DNA of 64,000 nt, taken from positions 124,001 through 188,000 of the forward strand of contig NZ_QVQV01000001.1 of NCBI RefSeq assembly GCF_003429005.1, in the 5' to 3' direction. The position numbers were made by a program, and so were the translations under genes. Shown here one piece after another: positions 9,353 to 18,027 of this stretch. This DNA is from Paraburkholderia sp. DHOC27 (GTDB lineage Bacteria > Pseudomonadota > Gammaproteobacteria > Burkholderiales > Burkholderiaceae). The notes beneath the pieces are model-generated. The model ran no database searches. It worked only from the letters and a program-made list of their open reading frames with translations, and was not told where the DNA came from. The stretch's first letter is position 1; the number at the start of each line of letters is the position of its first letter.

Positions 9353-9393
9353 CACGCGCCACATGTTGCGTTTTACGGAACACGTGGCGCGTG
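9353..9393. repeat. Long imperfect inverted repeat (13-bp arms)
   Basis: CACGCGCCACATG at 9353-9365 and CACGTGGCGCGTG at 9381-9393 pair at 12 of 13 positions across a 15-base loop. It lies 54 bases past the end of the aldo/keto reductase gene. No T-run follows on the minus strand. It may act as a terminator or mRNA-stabilising hairpin. Confidence 0.6.
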
Positions 9394-9446
9394 GTGCGTG
9401 CCGGGAGGAATCTAGACCAGAACCGGGATCAGGACCCGGCTAATGC

Positions 9447-10469
9447 TTAAGCCTGATCGATTGGCAATGGCGCGTTAGCAGCGACGAGCTGTTGCTCGCG
9501 CATGTCGTGCCAGAAGTCAGCGGGAATGGCTTCCTTCGCGGCGGCCTGATCTTCCGCGATGCGCTCGGGACGGCTCGCCCCCGGAATCACCGCGGCAACC
9601 GCCGGATTCGCCAGCACGAACTGCAAGGCAGCCGCTTTCACGCTCACGCCATGACGTGCGGCGAGCGTCTTGATGCGTTCCACCCTGGCGATAATTTCCG
9701 GCGACGCCTTCTGATATTCGAAATTCGGACCGCCTGCCAGCACCCCCGAACTGTACGGGCCGCCCGCCACGATCTCCACCTTGCTGGCCGCCGCTGCCGG
9801 CATCAAGCGCTGTAGCGCACGGTCGTGATCCAGAAGCGAGTAACGGCCTGCCAGCAGGAAACCATCCGGTTGCGATTCCGCCAGATCGAGCGTCAATTCG
9901 CACGGCTCGACACGGTTCACGCCGAGGCCCCATGCCTTGATCACACCTTCGTCGCGCAAACGGGTCAACGCACGGAATGCGCCCTTACGCGCGGTTTCGA
10001 AGACCGCGAGCCAGTCGTCGCCGTAGAAATCCTGCGCCACGTCGTGCACCCACACGATCTCCACGTGATCGGTCTTCATGCGCTTGAGCGAATCTTCGAT
10101 GGAACGCAGCGTAGCGTCGGCCGAGTAGTCGTTGACGATCTTGTTCGGACGGCCGAACGCGAACACGCCACCCTTCTCGCCCAGATCACGCGCGCTCACG
10201 TCCTCGGTCTCGTCGAGAATCACGCGTCCCACCTTCGTGCTCAGCACATACTCGTCGCGCCTGTATTGCGCGAGGACTTCGCCAAGACGGATTTCGGCGA
10301 GACCCGCGCCATAAAAGGGCGCTGTGTCGAAGTAGCGCACACCCGACTGCCATGCGGCTTCCACCGTCGCCACCGCCTCGTCTTCGGGGATATTGCGGAA
10401 CATATTGCCCAGCGGCGCCGTACCAAATCCCAGAGCCGTACCGGCAGGCAATTTATCCTTGATGCTCAT
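9447..10469 (-). CDS. Aldo/keto reductase (aldose 1-dehydrogenase-like)
   Basis: A 340-residue NAD(P)-dependent oxidoreductase with a TIM-barrel fold. The catalytic tetrad is complete: Asp48 and Tyr53 in YFDTAPFYGAGLAE, Lys79 in STKVGR and His142 in IVWVHDV. The length and the segment ASRPERIAED resemble D-threo-aldose 1-dehydrogenase, L-fucose dehydrogenase and pyridoxal 4-dehydrogenase rather than the short AKR enzymes. The ATG at 10469 is preceded by GGAGCAAGCGA. It is divergent from a LysR regulator with only 99 bases between them, so that regulator probably controls it. Substrate is inferred from family only. Confidence 0.88.
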   Translation of the reverse strand: MSIKDKLPAGTALGFGTAPLGNMFRNIPEDEAVATVEAAWQSGVRYFDTAPFYGAGLAEIRLGEVLAQYRRDEYVLSTKVGRVILDETEDVSARDLGEKGGVFAFGRPNKIVNDYSADATLRSIEDSLKRMKTDHVEIVWVHDVAQDFYGDDWLAVFETARKGAFRALTRLRDEGVIKAWGLGVNRVEPCELTLDLAESQPDGFLLAGRYSLLDHDRALQRLMPAAAASKVEIVAGGPYSSGVLAGGPNFEYQKASPEIIARVERIKTLAARHGVSVKAAALQFVLANPAVAAVIPGASRPERIAEDQAAAKEAIPADFWHDMREQQLVAANAPLPIDQA

Positions 10470-10509
10470 TCGCTTGCTCCATTGCTTGAAAAGTGGACGC
10501 CAGTCTAGG

Positions 10510-10539
10510 TTGGCAAGTTAAGTCTGTCCAAGACATAAT
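10510..10539 (+). promoter_or_regulatory. Candidate sigma-70 promoter and LysR operator
   Basis: TTGGCA at 10510-10515 and CATAAT at 10534-10539 are separated by 18 bases and point toward the LysR gene. The dyad GTCTGTCCAAGAC (10522-10534) lies between these elements and would be a suitable autoregulatory site. A weaker reverse-strand promoter (TTGGAC then TAGACT) overlaps it. Confidence 0.4.
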
Positions 10540-10568
10540 ATGGAACAACTGAGTCCTTGCAGGTCTTA

Positions 10569-11516
10569 ATGCTAGACATACGCCAATTGCACTATTTCGT
10601 AGCGGTCGCGGAAGACGAACACGTCGGGCGCGCCGCTGAACGACTGCATATTTCGCAGTCGCCGCTGAGCCGCCAGATCGCGCAGCTCGAAGAAAAGCTC
10701 GGCCTGACGCTGTTCGAGCGTACGCAGCAGCGCATTCGGCTGACCACGGACGGCCGCACCTTCCTCGAAGAAACCAAGGCATTCCTCACGCACGCGAACC
10801 GCCTTGAATCGATGGCCCGTCGTCTTGGTCGCGGAGATGAAGGCGGTCTGTGCATCGGTTATCTGGAGAACGCCATGCACTCGGGTGTGCTGCCCAGCGC
10901 GTTGCGCACATTGCAGGAAGACCGGCCCGATGTTCATATCGCGCTCTACAGCTATCGCTCGGCAGAGCAACTCATCGGTCTGCGTCAACGCAGTCTCGAC
11001 ATCGCACTGGTCTGCGAACCGCCTGCTGTCGACGATGCGGAACTCGCCTGCGCCCAGGTGCTCGACGATCCGATGTTGCTGGCCATCCCCGCGCGGCACC
11101 CACTCGCCAACGCCAGGCGTTTCAGCACCGACGATCTCTCGAAGCAGAAGTGGATCGGCGTCATGCACAAGGAAGGCCCGCTGCGTCACGACAACTTCAT
11201 CGCGGCCTGCGCCAAAGCGGGGTTCACGCCCAACATCGCACTGGAAGCGACCGAGCCGCTCGCGGCATTGGGGCTCGTCGCCGCGGGGCTCGGTTTGACG
11301 ATGGTGCAGCGAAGCCTTCGACATCAGGCACCCGAAGGTGTCGTGCTGCACGAGCTGTCATGGTTCAGTTATCGCAGTGCATTGTGGGCCGTTTGGCACA
11401 GGAGCAATCTGCGTCCGCTAGTCGAGCACTTTCGCACCATGCTGCTAGCTTCGAGTGCCATGCCTGAACGTGCGCCAGCGCGGGCGCGCACTCGCCGGCC
11501 AGCAGCAGTGGCGTAA
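10569..11516 (+). CDS. LysR-family transcriptional regulator
   Basis: A 315-residue LysR-type regulator. The winged-helix N-terminal domain is typical (LRQLHYF-like start, HVGRAAERLHISQSPLSRQIAQLEEKLG, LFERTQQRIRLT), followed by a substrate-binding PBP2 domain starting near GGLCIGYLENA. The ATG at 10569 is preferred over a TTG at 10557 because AGGT lies just upstream and family members start with MxxRQLHYF. It is transcribed divergently from the aldo/keto reductase and probably activates or represses it. The C-terminal tail is Arg/Ala rich and not conserved in type. The effector is unknown. Confidence 0.92.
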   Translation: MLDIRQLHYFVAVAEDEHVGRAAERLHISQSPLSRQIAQLEEKLGLTLFERTQQRIRLTTDGRTFLEETKAFLTHANRLESMARRLGRGDEGGLCIGYLENAMHSGVLPSALRTLQEDRPDVHIALYSYRSAEQLIGLRQRSLDIALVCEPPAVDDAELACAQVLDDPMLLAIPARHPLANARRFSTDDLSKQKWIGVMHKEGPLRHDNFIAACAKAGFTPNIALEATEPLAALGLVAAGLGLTMVQRSLRHQAPEGVVLHELSWFSYRSALWAVWHRSNLRPLVEHFRTMLLASSAMPERAPARARTRRPAAVA

Positions 11517-12020
11517 CGGATGGCGAGCGCCTGCGTCGATTCGACCAGATCACACAGAGGGCTGCTCATTTCTGCACTCAAATCGGGCATCGGGTGGGTG
11601 GCAAGATGGACGCCGTCGCTTGCAACGGGTGCGGTGCGGGCTGCGTCAAGTCCAGCAGACTAGCGGGCGTGTAATCGCCTGACGGCGCACCGGGCAAAGA
11701 GAATTTCACTACGAGCGCGCCGCTGATCCAGCAGGATTCTCCAGACAGGCAAGCCCGGCGCTTCGCCTCGCATCGGAATCAGGCACTTCTCAAACCGGCA
11801 CGCCAGGGCGGGAACATCTGTTGCGGAGTACTGGACAGTGGCGACGTCCACACCGCGAAACACGGAACGAACCCAAGGCACGCGCACGAAAATCGTGCAC
11901 GCGAATTGTGCTGACGTCGTCGGCCACTTTCGAGTTCTCATTCGCACCGAAACGCAACGCTCGTTTTAACCATTGTGGCGTGATGCATCGGACGACCGGA
12001 TTGTCTGTACAGGAAGCGCC
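11517..12020. other. 504-bp intergenic region, no gene seen
   Basis: Between the LysR stop and the transglutaminase start no open frame has convincing codon use or family features. A 95-codon minus-strand frame (11660-11947) was examined and rejected. The 3' end should hold the promoter of the downstream gene; I see no clear elements. Confidence 0.5.
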
Positions 12021-12827
12021 ATGAACCTGCGCGTCGGCTTTGAACTGGTCTTTTCATGCATGCAGCGCACGCCCATGCTGCTGATGCTGAACACCCATGC
12101 CTCGCACGCCAACGAGGTGATCGTGCCTGACCGCTTGCGGATCGACCGGCCGCTTCCTCTCGCGCAGTACTACGATTCGTTTGGCAATCTATGCAGCCGC
12201 ATCGTCACCCCCTCTAACGGCTATCTGACGATCTCCACCGAGGCGCTGCTAAACGTGTCTGAGCGTCCCGAACAGCCCGGCCCAGACAACTACCAGAGCG
12301 CGGTCGAGCATCTGCCCGACGAATGCATGCAATTTCTTCTGGGCAGTCGTTACTGCGAAACCGACCTGTTATCAGAGACCGCGTGGGCGATGTTCGGAAA
12401 CACGCCGCAAGGACGCGCACGTGTGCAGGCAATCTGCGATTACGTCCACCACCATATCGTGTTCGACTACCAGCAGGCGCGCCCTACGCGAACGGCGTTC
12501 GAAACGTATCGCGAAGGCGCGGGCGTGTGCCGGGACTATGCTCATCTTGCCATCGCGCTGTGCCGTGCGATGAATATTCCCGCGCGCTATTGCAGCGGTT
12601 ATATCAGCGATGTCGGTCTGCCGCCGCCCTATGCGCCAATGGATTTCTGCGCATGGTTCGAGGCGTATCTCGGCGATCGCTGGCAGACCTTCGATCCCCG
12701 CAACAACGCGCCCCGCACCGGCCGCGTGCTCATGGCGCGCGGTCGCGACGCGGCGGATGTCGCCTTGAGCAATGCGTTCGGTGCAGTGCCGCTCGTGAAG
12801 TTCGCTGTGATCTGCGAACCGCAATGA
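12021..12827 (+). CDS. Transglutaminase-like protein with altered catalytic His
   Basis: A 268-residue protein; the ATG at 12021 is preceded by AGGAAG. Residues 1-100 form the N-terminal beta domain common to bacterial transglutaminase-like proteins, and residues 140-235 the papain-like core. The nucleophile Cys170 sits in GAGVCRDYAHLAIALCR and the Asp225 position is in TFDPRNN, but the usual HAW motif reads CAW (Cys210), so the catalytic His is absent at its normal place. It could be a non-peptidase relative, or another residue could serve. No signal peptide is evident, so it may be cytoplasmic. It converges on an acyltransferase gene. Confidence 0.8.
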   Translation: MNLRVGFELVFSCMQRTPMLLMLNTHASHANEVIVPDRLRIDRPLPLAQYYDSFGNLCSRIVTPSNGYLTISTEALLNVSERPEQPGPDNYQSAVEHLPDECMQFLLGSRYCETDLLSETAWAMFGNTPQGRARVQAICDYVHHHIVFDYQQARPTRTAFETYREGAGVCRDYAHLAIALCRAMNIPARYCSGYISDVGLPPPYAPMDFCAWFEAYLGDRWQTFDPRNNAPRTGRVLMARGRDAADVALSNAFGAVPLVKFAVICEPQ

Positions 12828-12853
12828 CGCTGCGACGATAACGCGCTGGCGAT

Positions 12854-14119
12854 TCATGCCGCGCGGGCCGATACCAGCTTTGCCACCACGCTTTCCGAAA
12901 GCGTGTGCATGACGTCAGGATCAATCAGTTCTTCCGCATAGGCGATATTCGCAACCAGTCTGCCGTCATACACGGAGATCGACGCGTTGGGAAAGTTTCT
13001 CAGCCCGCACGCATAGTCGAACGCTGTCACTTTCAACTGCTGGGTTAGCCAGCGAAACGTGACCGCCTGCATATCCGACACGTTGAGCGCAATCGGTGGT
13101 TGTTGTGGACTCCCGAACGTCTTCGAATACTTCACGTAATCTTGCAGGACAAGGCCGTTGCTGACGCCCGCATGAATTTCGTCGAAGATGTGCCTCGCAA
13201 TCTCGAACAGCGGGCGGTCGAGATCAGGCACAGGCGTGATATGTCCGGTGATGGCCGAGAACACGAGTTCCGTCGAAACATGCGGCTCGAGCCGGCGGCG
13301 CATATCCACGCTCGAGCGCATCAGGATTTGACGCGGCTCTCCTTGCGCCATATCACCAATGGCAAGCGCAAATGCGGCAAGCAGAAGCGAATGCACTGAC
13401 GAGCCGTGCGCGTGGGCCGCAGCGCTGATCCGCTGCACGTCCGCAGGTTCGATCACCATCCGTTCCAGGCGATACCTGCAAGGCTGGCCAACCAGCGCCG
13501 TCCGCTGCGGGATTCTGGCAAATGCACCGGAATAGCTGACTCGAGCGCCGCGCTGGTCCACCGGCAGTGCGGCGAGTGCCCGATTGACCGCCGGATCCAC
13601 GGGATGCGGAAACGGTTGCCCCTCTAGCGCCGGCGTTATGCCGCGCGCGATGCAGTCGCACAGATACGCAAGGCACGCATGCAGCTCGACCAGCGAGGTG
13701 GCGTCGGTAAACGCGTGAGAGCTCAGCATGAAGACGTCGAGACCGTCGTCCGCGGCGAGAACATAGATGCTGAAAACCTTGACCCGCGTATCGAGTTGCG
13801 CGTTCAGCAACGTCGCGTAGACGTCCTCGGCGGAATAGGTATGGGCGGGCAACCACGCTTCGACTGCCGAAAAGTCGTCCTCACGCTCCACGATTTGGCC
13901 GTCTTCGACCACCGCGCGAAGAATGCCGTAGCGATCTTCCAGATAGGCCACCGCGATGTCGAACTCGTCCCGGCTCACCGCGCCCTCGATATGGCTGCGG
14001 CTTACGACGACCGTGCCGGTGCGGATATAGGTCAGCTCCGTCGGGGTGGCTTCGCGATAGGCGCGCCGCGTGAAGTAGCGCGGTCCACCTGAAGTCAGCT
14101 GGCAATTTAATGTGTCCAT
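12854..14119 (-). CDS. Stand-alone condensation-domain acyltransferase (PapA5-like)
   Basis: A 421-residue member of the CoA-dependent acyltransferase/condensation superfamily. The catalytic motif HxxxD is present as His135-Ala-Phe-Thr-Asp139 within MLSSHAFTDATSL, and later segments (ILMRSSVDMRRRLEP and a DFG-like VTAFDYACGLRNFPNASISVYDGRLVANIAY) match the channel-forming half of these enzymes. The ATG at 14119 has AGGAGC before it. Related proteins are stand-alone acyl or alcohol transferases such as the mycobacterial PapA5. There is no adjacent polyketide or peptide synthetase, so the acyl donor and acceptor are unknown. Confidence 0.75.
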   Translation of the reverse strand: MDTLNCQLTSGGPRYFTRRAYREATPTELTYIRTGTVVVSRSHIEGAVSRDEFDIAVAYLEDRYGILRAVVEDGQIVEREDDFSAVEAWLPAHTYSAEDVYATLLNAQLDTRVKVFSIYVLAADDGLDVFMLSSHAFTDATSLVELHACLAYLCDCIARGITPALEGQPFPHPVDPAVNRALAALPVDQRGARVSYSGAFARIPQRTALVGQPCRYRLERMVIEPADVQRISAAAHAHGSSVHSLLLAAFALAIGDMAQGEPRQILMRSSVDMRRRLEPHVSTELVFSAITGHITPVPDLDRPLFEIARHIFDEIHAGVSNGLVLQDYVKYSKTFGSPQQPPIALNVSDMQAVTFRWLTQQLKVTAFDYACGLRNFPNASISVYDGRLVANIAYAEELIDPDVMHTLSESVVAKLVSARAA

Positions 14120-14351
14120 GATCGGCTCCTGAAGGCAATGAAGCGAGGCGGCGTGGGCCACTCGGACAGCGGCGGCGACCTCGATGCAGCGGGTAGGTCA
14201 TGGATCGTAGCGACCGGGAATTAGCGCAGTGTTAGCAGCCGACGCGGCAAGAAGAAGCCCCGTGGCCCTGTAATTCCCGGCTAATTCTTCATGGCTAAGC
14301 TGCGCAGCAAGCTTGCCCCTTTTCACCCTTTGCCTGACTCAAGAGGATCCG

Positions 14352-14750
14352 ATGAAACTCAGATTGGCCACTGTGCTGGCTGCAACGAGCGTGTGCGTGC
14401 TGGTTGCCGGATGTGCAACACCTGTCGAACGCGCCAACGAGAAGAACGATCTGCTCGCGGCTGCCGGCTTTCATATCGTGCCCGTCACGACAGACGCGCA
14501 GCGCGTCCAGTTGGAGACGCTGCCGCCGAATCGCGTGGTGCAGAAAATCAAGGACGGCAAGCCCGTGTTTCTCTATGCGGATCCGTACTCATGCGGTTGC
14601 CTGTATGTCGGGGATGAAAATGCCTGGGACAACTACAAGCGTGAGCAAATCCAGCAGAAATTCCTCGATCAGGAAAGCATGAATGCGCAGATGAATGAAA
14701 ACGCGGCGTGGAACTGGAGTATCGGACACCCAGGTTGGTGGATGTACTGA
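14352..14750 (+). CDS. Hypothetical lipoprotein
   Basis: A 132-residue protein. The ATG at 14352 follows AGAGGATCCG, and the N-terminus is a lipoprotein signal ending VLVAGC. The mature part has a Cys pair (YSCGCLYVGDENAWDNYKR) and a Met/Gln-rich helix, and ends GHPGWWMY. Similar short lipoproteins of unknown role are common in Burkholderia. No catalytic motif is seen. It is convergent with the GntR gene, 16 bases away. Confidence 0.72.
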   Translation: MKLRLATVLAATSVCVLVAGCATPVERANEKNDLLAAAGFHIVPVTTDAQRVQLETLPPNRVVQKIKDGKPVFLYADPYSCGCLYVGDENAWDNYKREQIQQKFLDQESMNAQMNENAAWNWSIGHPGWWMY

Positions 14751-14766
14751 GCCAGGCCGCCGCTAC

Positions 14767-15429
14767 CTAGCCCTTGCGATCTATCGCCGCCTTGAGCAGC
14801 AGCTTCCAGCCCAGAATGTGCCGGCTGATCAGCTCGCCAATCGCGTCCACGTCCTGCTTGCAGGCGTAGTCCACCAGTTGATAGTGCTCTTGCACCGAGT
14901 CTTTCTGGCGTTCAAGGCCCTCAGCGGACTCGATGCCATAGAGGCGCATGTCGTCGCGCAACTGCATCACCATCTTCGTGAGCAAGGGGTTCCCGGCCTG
15001 CGCCACCAGCGCTTCGTGAAAGGCGCGGTCGGCTGCCAGATAAGCCGGGACATCGCCTGCCTCGACCGCCTGCGCCACGTCGTCTGCGCGTGCATCCAGT
15101 GGAGCGCGGTCCTTTAGCCCCTGACGGGCAAGCGTCTCGAGTGCGAAGCGTTCGAGCAATTCGCGCATCGTGAAGAGATCGTCCAGCGCGTCGACAGAAA
15201 GCGGTTCGACGCGAAACCCGCGGTTTCGCATTGCGACCAGCAGTCCACGTCGCGTCAACTCCAGCAGCGCCTCGCGCACGGGCGTGGTGGAGACGCCCAT
15301 TTCCGTGGCGAGCCCCGGCACCGAATAGACCGCGCCGGGCGCAGTCCGTCCCGATACGATTTCGGCGCGCACGCGCTCGACTACGCGCTCGCGAAGATTC
15401 CCTGCACCGGCACCCGCCAATACGTCCAT
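14767..15429 (-). CDS. GntR-family regulator, FadR/FCD subgroup
   Basis: A 220-residue regulator. The N-terminal winged helix (LRERVVERVRAEIVSGRTAPGAVYSVPGLATEMGVSTTPVREALLELTRRGLL) is followed by an all-helical FCD ligand-binding domain with the metal-binding residues implied by RAFHEAL and the final RHILGW helix. The frame extends upstream to 15573, but the ATG at 15429 has AGAGGACGAG before it and matches the usual family start. No catabolic operon is adjacent. The AT-rich region upstream has inverted repeats that could be its operators. Confidence 0.88.
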   Translation of the reverse strand: MDVLAGAGAGNLRERVVERVRAEIVSGRTAPGAVYSVPGLATEMGVSTTPVREALLELTRRGLLVAMRNRGFRVEPLSVDALDDLFTMRELLERFALETLARQGLKDRAPLDARADDVAQAVEAGDVPAYLAADRAFHEALVAQAGNPLLTKMVMQLRDDMRLYGIESAEGLERQKDSVQEHYQLVDYACKQDVDAIGELISRHILGWKLLLKAAIDRKG

Positions 15430-16086
15430 CTCGTCCTCTGCGTCGATCGTCTTCCTGACGAGTTTACTAAAAGAATCCCGAGGTAACGCGTCACGCGCTG
15501 CTGCCATTCTCTTTGAATGCGCTGCTGCGTTAATGCATAAAAGTCGCCAAGCCGGCACCGCCTTTCTTCGCAATTCGTTGAGTAACGCGCTACTCTAACT
15601 CAACTGGTTTTTAATCCAGTTTTTCGCTTTTGGCCGCACTATCCGGCCTCACTAAAGACTCGTTTGAAGAGAAATCTTGGTCTCAACTGGTATCTCCCGT
15701 GAAACCTTTATTTCATGCGGAGGAAGCGCTTCCATTAAATACCACTTAGGCACCAATTTTATGTAGAAAAATCACGGGTAAACGTGTATTGTTCGGCGAC
15801 GAAGGCATCCTAAAATCGTTCCAGTTTTTCGGTAATGCGCTACTACAACTACTAGAACAATCGTCTATCCAGGACGAGCGGCATTTCAGTTCTTGCAACT
15901 GCAAACAAAGACATCTCGAGTACGGCGTCCGGCCACAACAATTAGCAAACGGCAATCGCGCTCGGGGAAAAAAAGTCTGATAAATCCACAAAAGCACCAA
16001 TACGAATCATTCGGGGAGGTTACTGATCCCGACAGCGCTCCCAGCGGACGAACACCGAGCGCTTGCGGCTATTCGAAGAGGGAAAA
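15430..16086. other. AT-rich 657-bp intergenic region with candidate operators
   Basis: This gap separates two divergent regulators (GntR and an orphan response regulator) and is clearly richer in A+T than its surroundings, mainly between 15590 and 15990. It holds the dyad AACTGG-8-CCAGTT (15602-15621) followed by a T-run, and a TTGGT-CAAC stretch near 15678. Short frames inside it (15746-16000 minus, 15789-15980 plus) have atypical composition and no recognisable product. Confidence 0.5.
15602..15624. promoter_or_regulatory. Inverted repeat, possible GntR operator or terminator
   Basis: AACTGG (15602-15607) and CCAGTT (15616-15621) form a perfect dyad with an eight-base centre. The half-sites match those of the E. 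coli FadR operator, though that has a shorter centre. A T-run follows at 15620-15624, so a weak terminator is also possible. Confidence 0.3.
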
Positions 16087-16827
16087 ATGCGAGTATTGCT
16101 GGTTGAAAGTGATCACGAGGTGGGTCAATCCTTATTCGGCGCGTTGAGGGGCGCCGGCTACTCCGTCGACTGGGTGCGCAATGGTGTGTCTGGCAGCACT
16201 GCGATTGCCTGTGAGCATTACGCCGTGGTGTTGCTCAATCCCACTGCCGCCGGCATTGCAGGCATGGATCTGCTGCAGGCATCACGCGCTGCGGGCAACC
16301 GGGTGCCTGTGCTCCTGCTGACCGAGCGCCACGATTCGGACACGCGTGTGCGTGGCCTTGAAATGGGCGCCGACGACTGTCTGCTCAAACCATTCGATGT
16401 GCGCGAAGTATTGGCGCGCATTCGAGCCGTGCTGCGTCGCGCAGCCGGTTATGCGACCTCACGTATCGGTGATGAAGGGCTCAGTCTCGATCTGAACAAG
16501 CGCACGCTGTGCCGTCATGGCGTGGAATCCGCCTTGTCGGCTCGCGAATTCGCGTTGATGCATGCGCTTCTCGAACGGCGCGGCAGCATTCTGTCGCGCG
16601 ACCAGCTCGAAGAACGTCTCTACGGATGGGGCAAGGAGATCGAAAGCAACGCCGTCGATGTGCTGATCCACACCATGCGGAAGCGTTTTGGACGCAACCT
16701 GATTCGCAATGTGCGGGGATTGGGTTGGACGGTCGCACCGGAAGAACGCTCCAGCAGTGCACCCAGCAGCGCCAAACTTGCTGCGAAGAATCGCGCACCG
16801 CAAACCGACGACACGTTAATTCTTTGA
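16087..16827 (+). CDS. Orphan OmpR-type response regulator lacking the phospho-acceptor Asp
   Basis: A 246-residue protein with an N-terminal receiver-like domain (1-120) and a C-terminal winged-helix DNA-binding domain (about 130-225; REFALMHALLERRGSILSRDQLEERLYGW). The ATG at 16087 starts MRVLLVES, like other family members. The site normally phosphorylated is Asn51 (YAVVLLNPTAAG, codon AAT at 16237-16239), and the acidic pocket reads E-S-D instead of E-D-D, while Thr79 and Lys101 are kept. It probably works without phosphorylation. No kinase gene is adjacent. A short Ser/Ala-rich tail follows the DNA-binding domain. Confidence 0.88.
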   Translation: MRVLLVESDHEVGQSLFGALRGAGYSVDWVRNGVSGSTAIACEHYAVVLLNPTAAGIAGMDLLQASRAAGNRVPVLLLTERHDSDTRVRGLEMGADDCLLKPFDVREVLARIRAVLRRAAGYATSRIGDEGLSLDLNKRTLCRHGVESALSAREFALMHALLERRGSILSRDQLEERLYGWGKEIESNAVDVLIHTMRKRFGRNLIRNVRGLGWTVAPEERSSSAPSSAKLAAKNRAPQTDDTLIL

Positions 16828-16927
16828 GCGCGCAAGCGGCAAAGCAAGCCAACAGGCAATGGCGGCCAGGCGAACTGCGCCTGACCGACCGTCTTGTCCG
16901 CACCGCAATGCTTGAACGAAAGCGTGC

Positions 16928-17527
16928 TCAGCCAAACAGCTTATTAGCCGTTTTGGCGATCAATTCGCCCTGAAAGCGCGCGCCGCCGAGTTCGATTTCA
17001 CTCGGCTGGCGCTGGCCGCGCGTCCCGGCAATTGTCGTCGCGCCATAAGGCGAGCCGCCCGTTACTTCATCCAGCGTCATCTGCGCATCGTAGCTATAGG
17101 GCAGCCCGACAATGGTCATGCCGAAGTGCAACAGGTTCGTGATCACCGAAAATAACGTCACTTCCTGGCCGCCGTGCTGGGTGCCGGTTGACGTGAACGC
17201 ACCACCCACCTTGCCGTTGAGTGCACCACTCGCCCACAGGCCGCCGGCCTGATCGAGGAACGCCGCCATCTGCGAAGAAATGCGCCCGAACCGTGTTGGC
17301 GTGCCGACGATAATCGCGTCGTAATCCGCGAGTTCGGGAACCTTGGCCACTGGCGCCTTCTGGTCGAGCTTGAAGTGGGCGTTCCTCGCCGCTTCTTCGG
17401 GCACGGTCTCCGGTACCCGTTTGATATCGACAGTGGCACCCGTGGAGCGCGCCCCTTCGGCGACGGCTTCCGCCATCGTCTCTACGTGACCATACGAGGA
17501 ATAGTAAAGCACCAGGACTTTCGACAT
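16928..17527 (-). CDS. wrbA: NAD(P)H:quinone oxidoreductase WrbA
   Basis: A 199-residue flavodoxin-fold enzyme that reduces quinones by two electrons, using FMN and NAD(P)H, and so limits semiquinone formation. The FMN phosphate loop ([19 protein letters not shown]), the [19 protein letters not shown] segment and the C-terminal [10 protein letters not shown] region are all diagnostic of WrbA. The ATG at 17527 is preceded by a near-perfect AGGAGGT. The gene is convergent with the orphan response regulator. Length is normal. Confidence 0.96.
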   Translation of the reverse strand: MSKVLVLYYSSYGHVETMAEAVAEGARSTGATVDIKRVPETVPEEAARNAHFKLDQKAPVAKVPELADYDAIIVGTPTRFGRISSQMAAFLDQAGGLWASGALNGKVGGAFTSTGTQHGGQEVTLFSVITNLLHFGMTIVGLPYSYDAQMTLDEVTGGSPYGATTIAGTRGQRQPSEIELGGARFQGELIAKTANKLFG

Positions 17528-18027
17528 TTCGACCTCCTTTGTATTTCTACGGTGATACCGCTGGGGGGAAATCTACTCGATAGACAGAAGTCACCAGCCG
17601 AAGACTCGCATGGTCGGGCTGGCTGCGCTCGATGTGCTCGTGTTGCTCGTGTTGCTCGTCACACACAGCAGCGCGGCTCGGTTCGCGTGCTGCGTAGAAA
17701 CTACGTAAATCTTGCGTGCCCTCCGCAATTTTTTCCAGAACTATTTTCGTGCATTTTTCTCATCATTGTGGGGCGCGAACCCGATCGCCCGTGCCACCTC
17801 GCCTCGCTACGCAATACCCGGCGGGGATCGGCGGAAATCGCATCCGTGCATGATTTTTGCGTGGCACGTTACGACGTATGTCTGTGATACCCTGCTTTTC
17901 TGCTACCCCTCTGCACGGCAAAACTGCCATGCGTCGCCGGTTGTCGAGTGACTTGCCGCAACCATTGCGCGCAATGTGTCTGTCTAACCCGACCCCAAGC
18001 TCACCTATCGTAGACATATTTCGTGAC
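17528..18027. other. 500-bp intergenic region with a 9-bp tandem repeat
   Basis: No credible gene is seen between wrbA and the membrane protein downstream; short frames overlap here (for example 17712-17951) without recognisable product. TGCTCGTGT is repeated at 17635, 17644 and, with two changes, 17653. The start of the downstream gene is uncertain, so some of the 3' end may be coding. Confidence 0.45.

Noticed and set aside
11660..11947. 95-codon minus-strand frame, considered as a decayed Kup-type transporter end (PGLPVWR)
   Set aside because: Only one short motif resembles Kup and the spacing of other expected segments is wrong. I do not list it as a gene.
15746..16000. 84-codon minus-strand frame in the AT-rich gap
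   Set aside because: Atypical composition (many Cys and Ser), no ribosome-binding site, no recognisable family.
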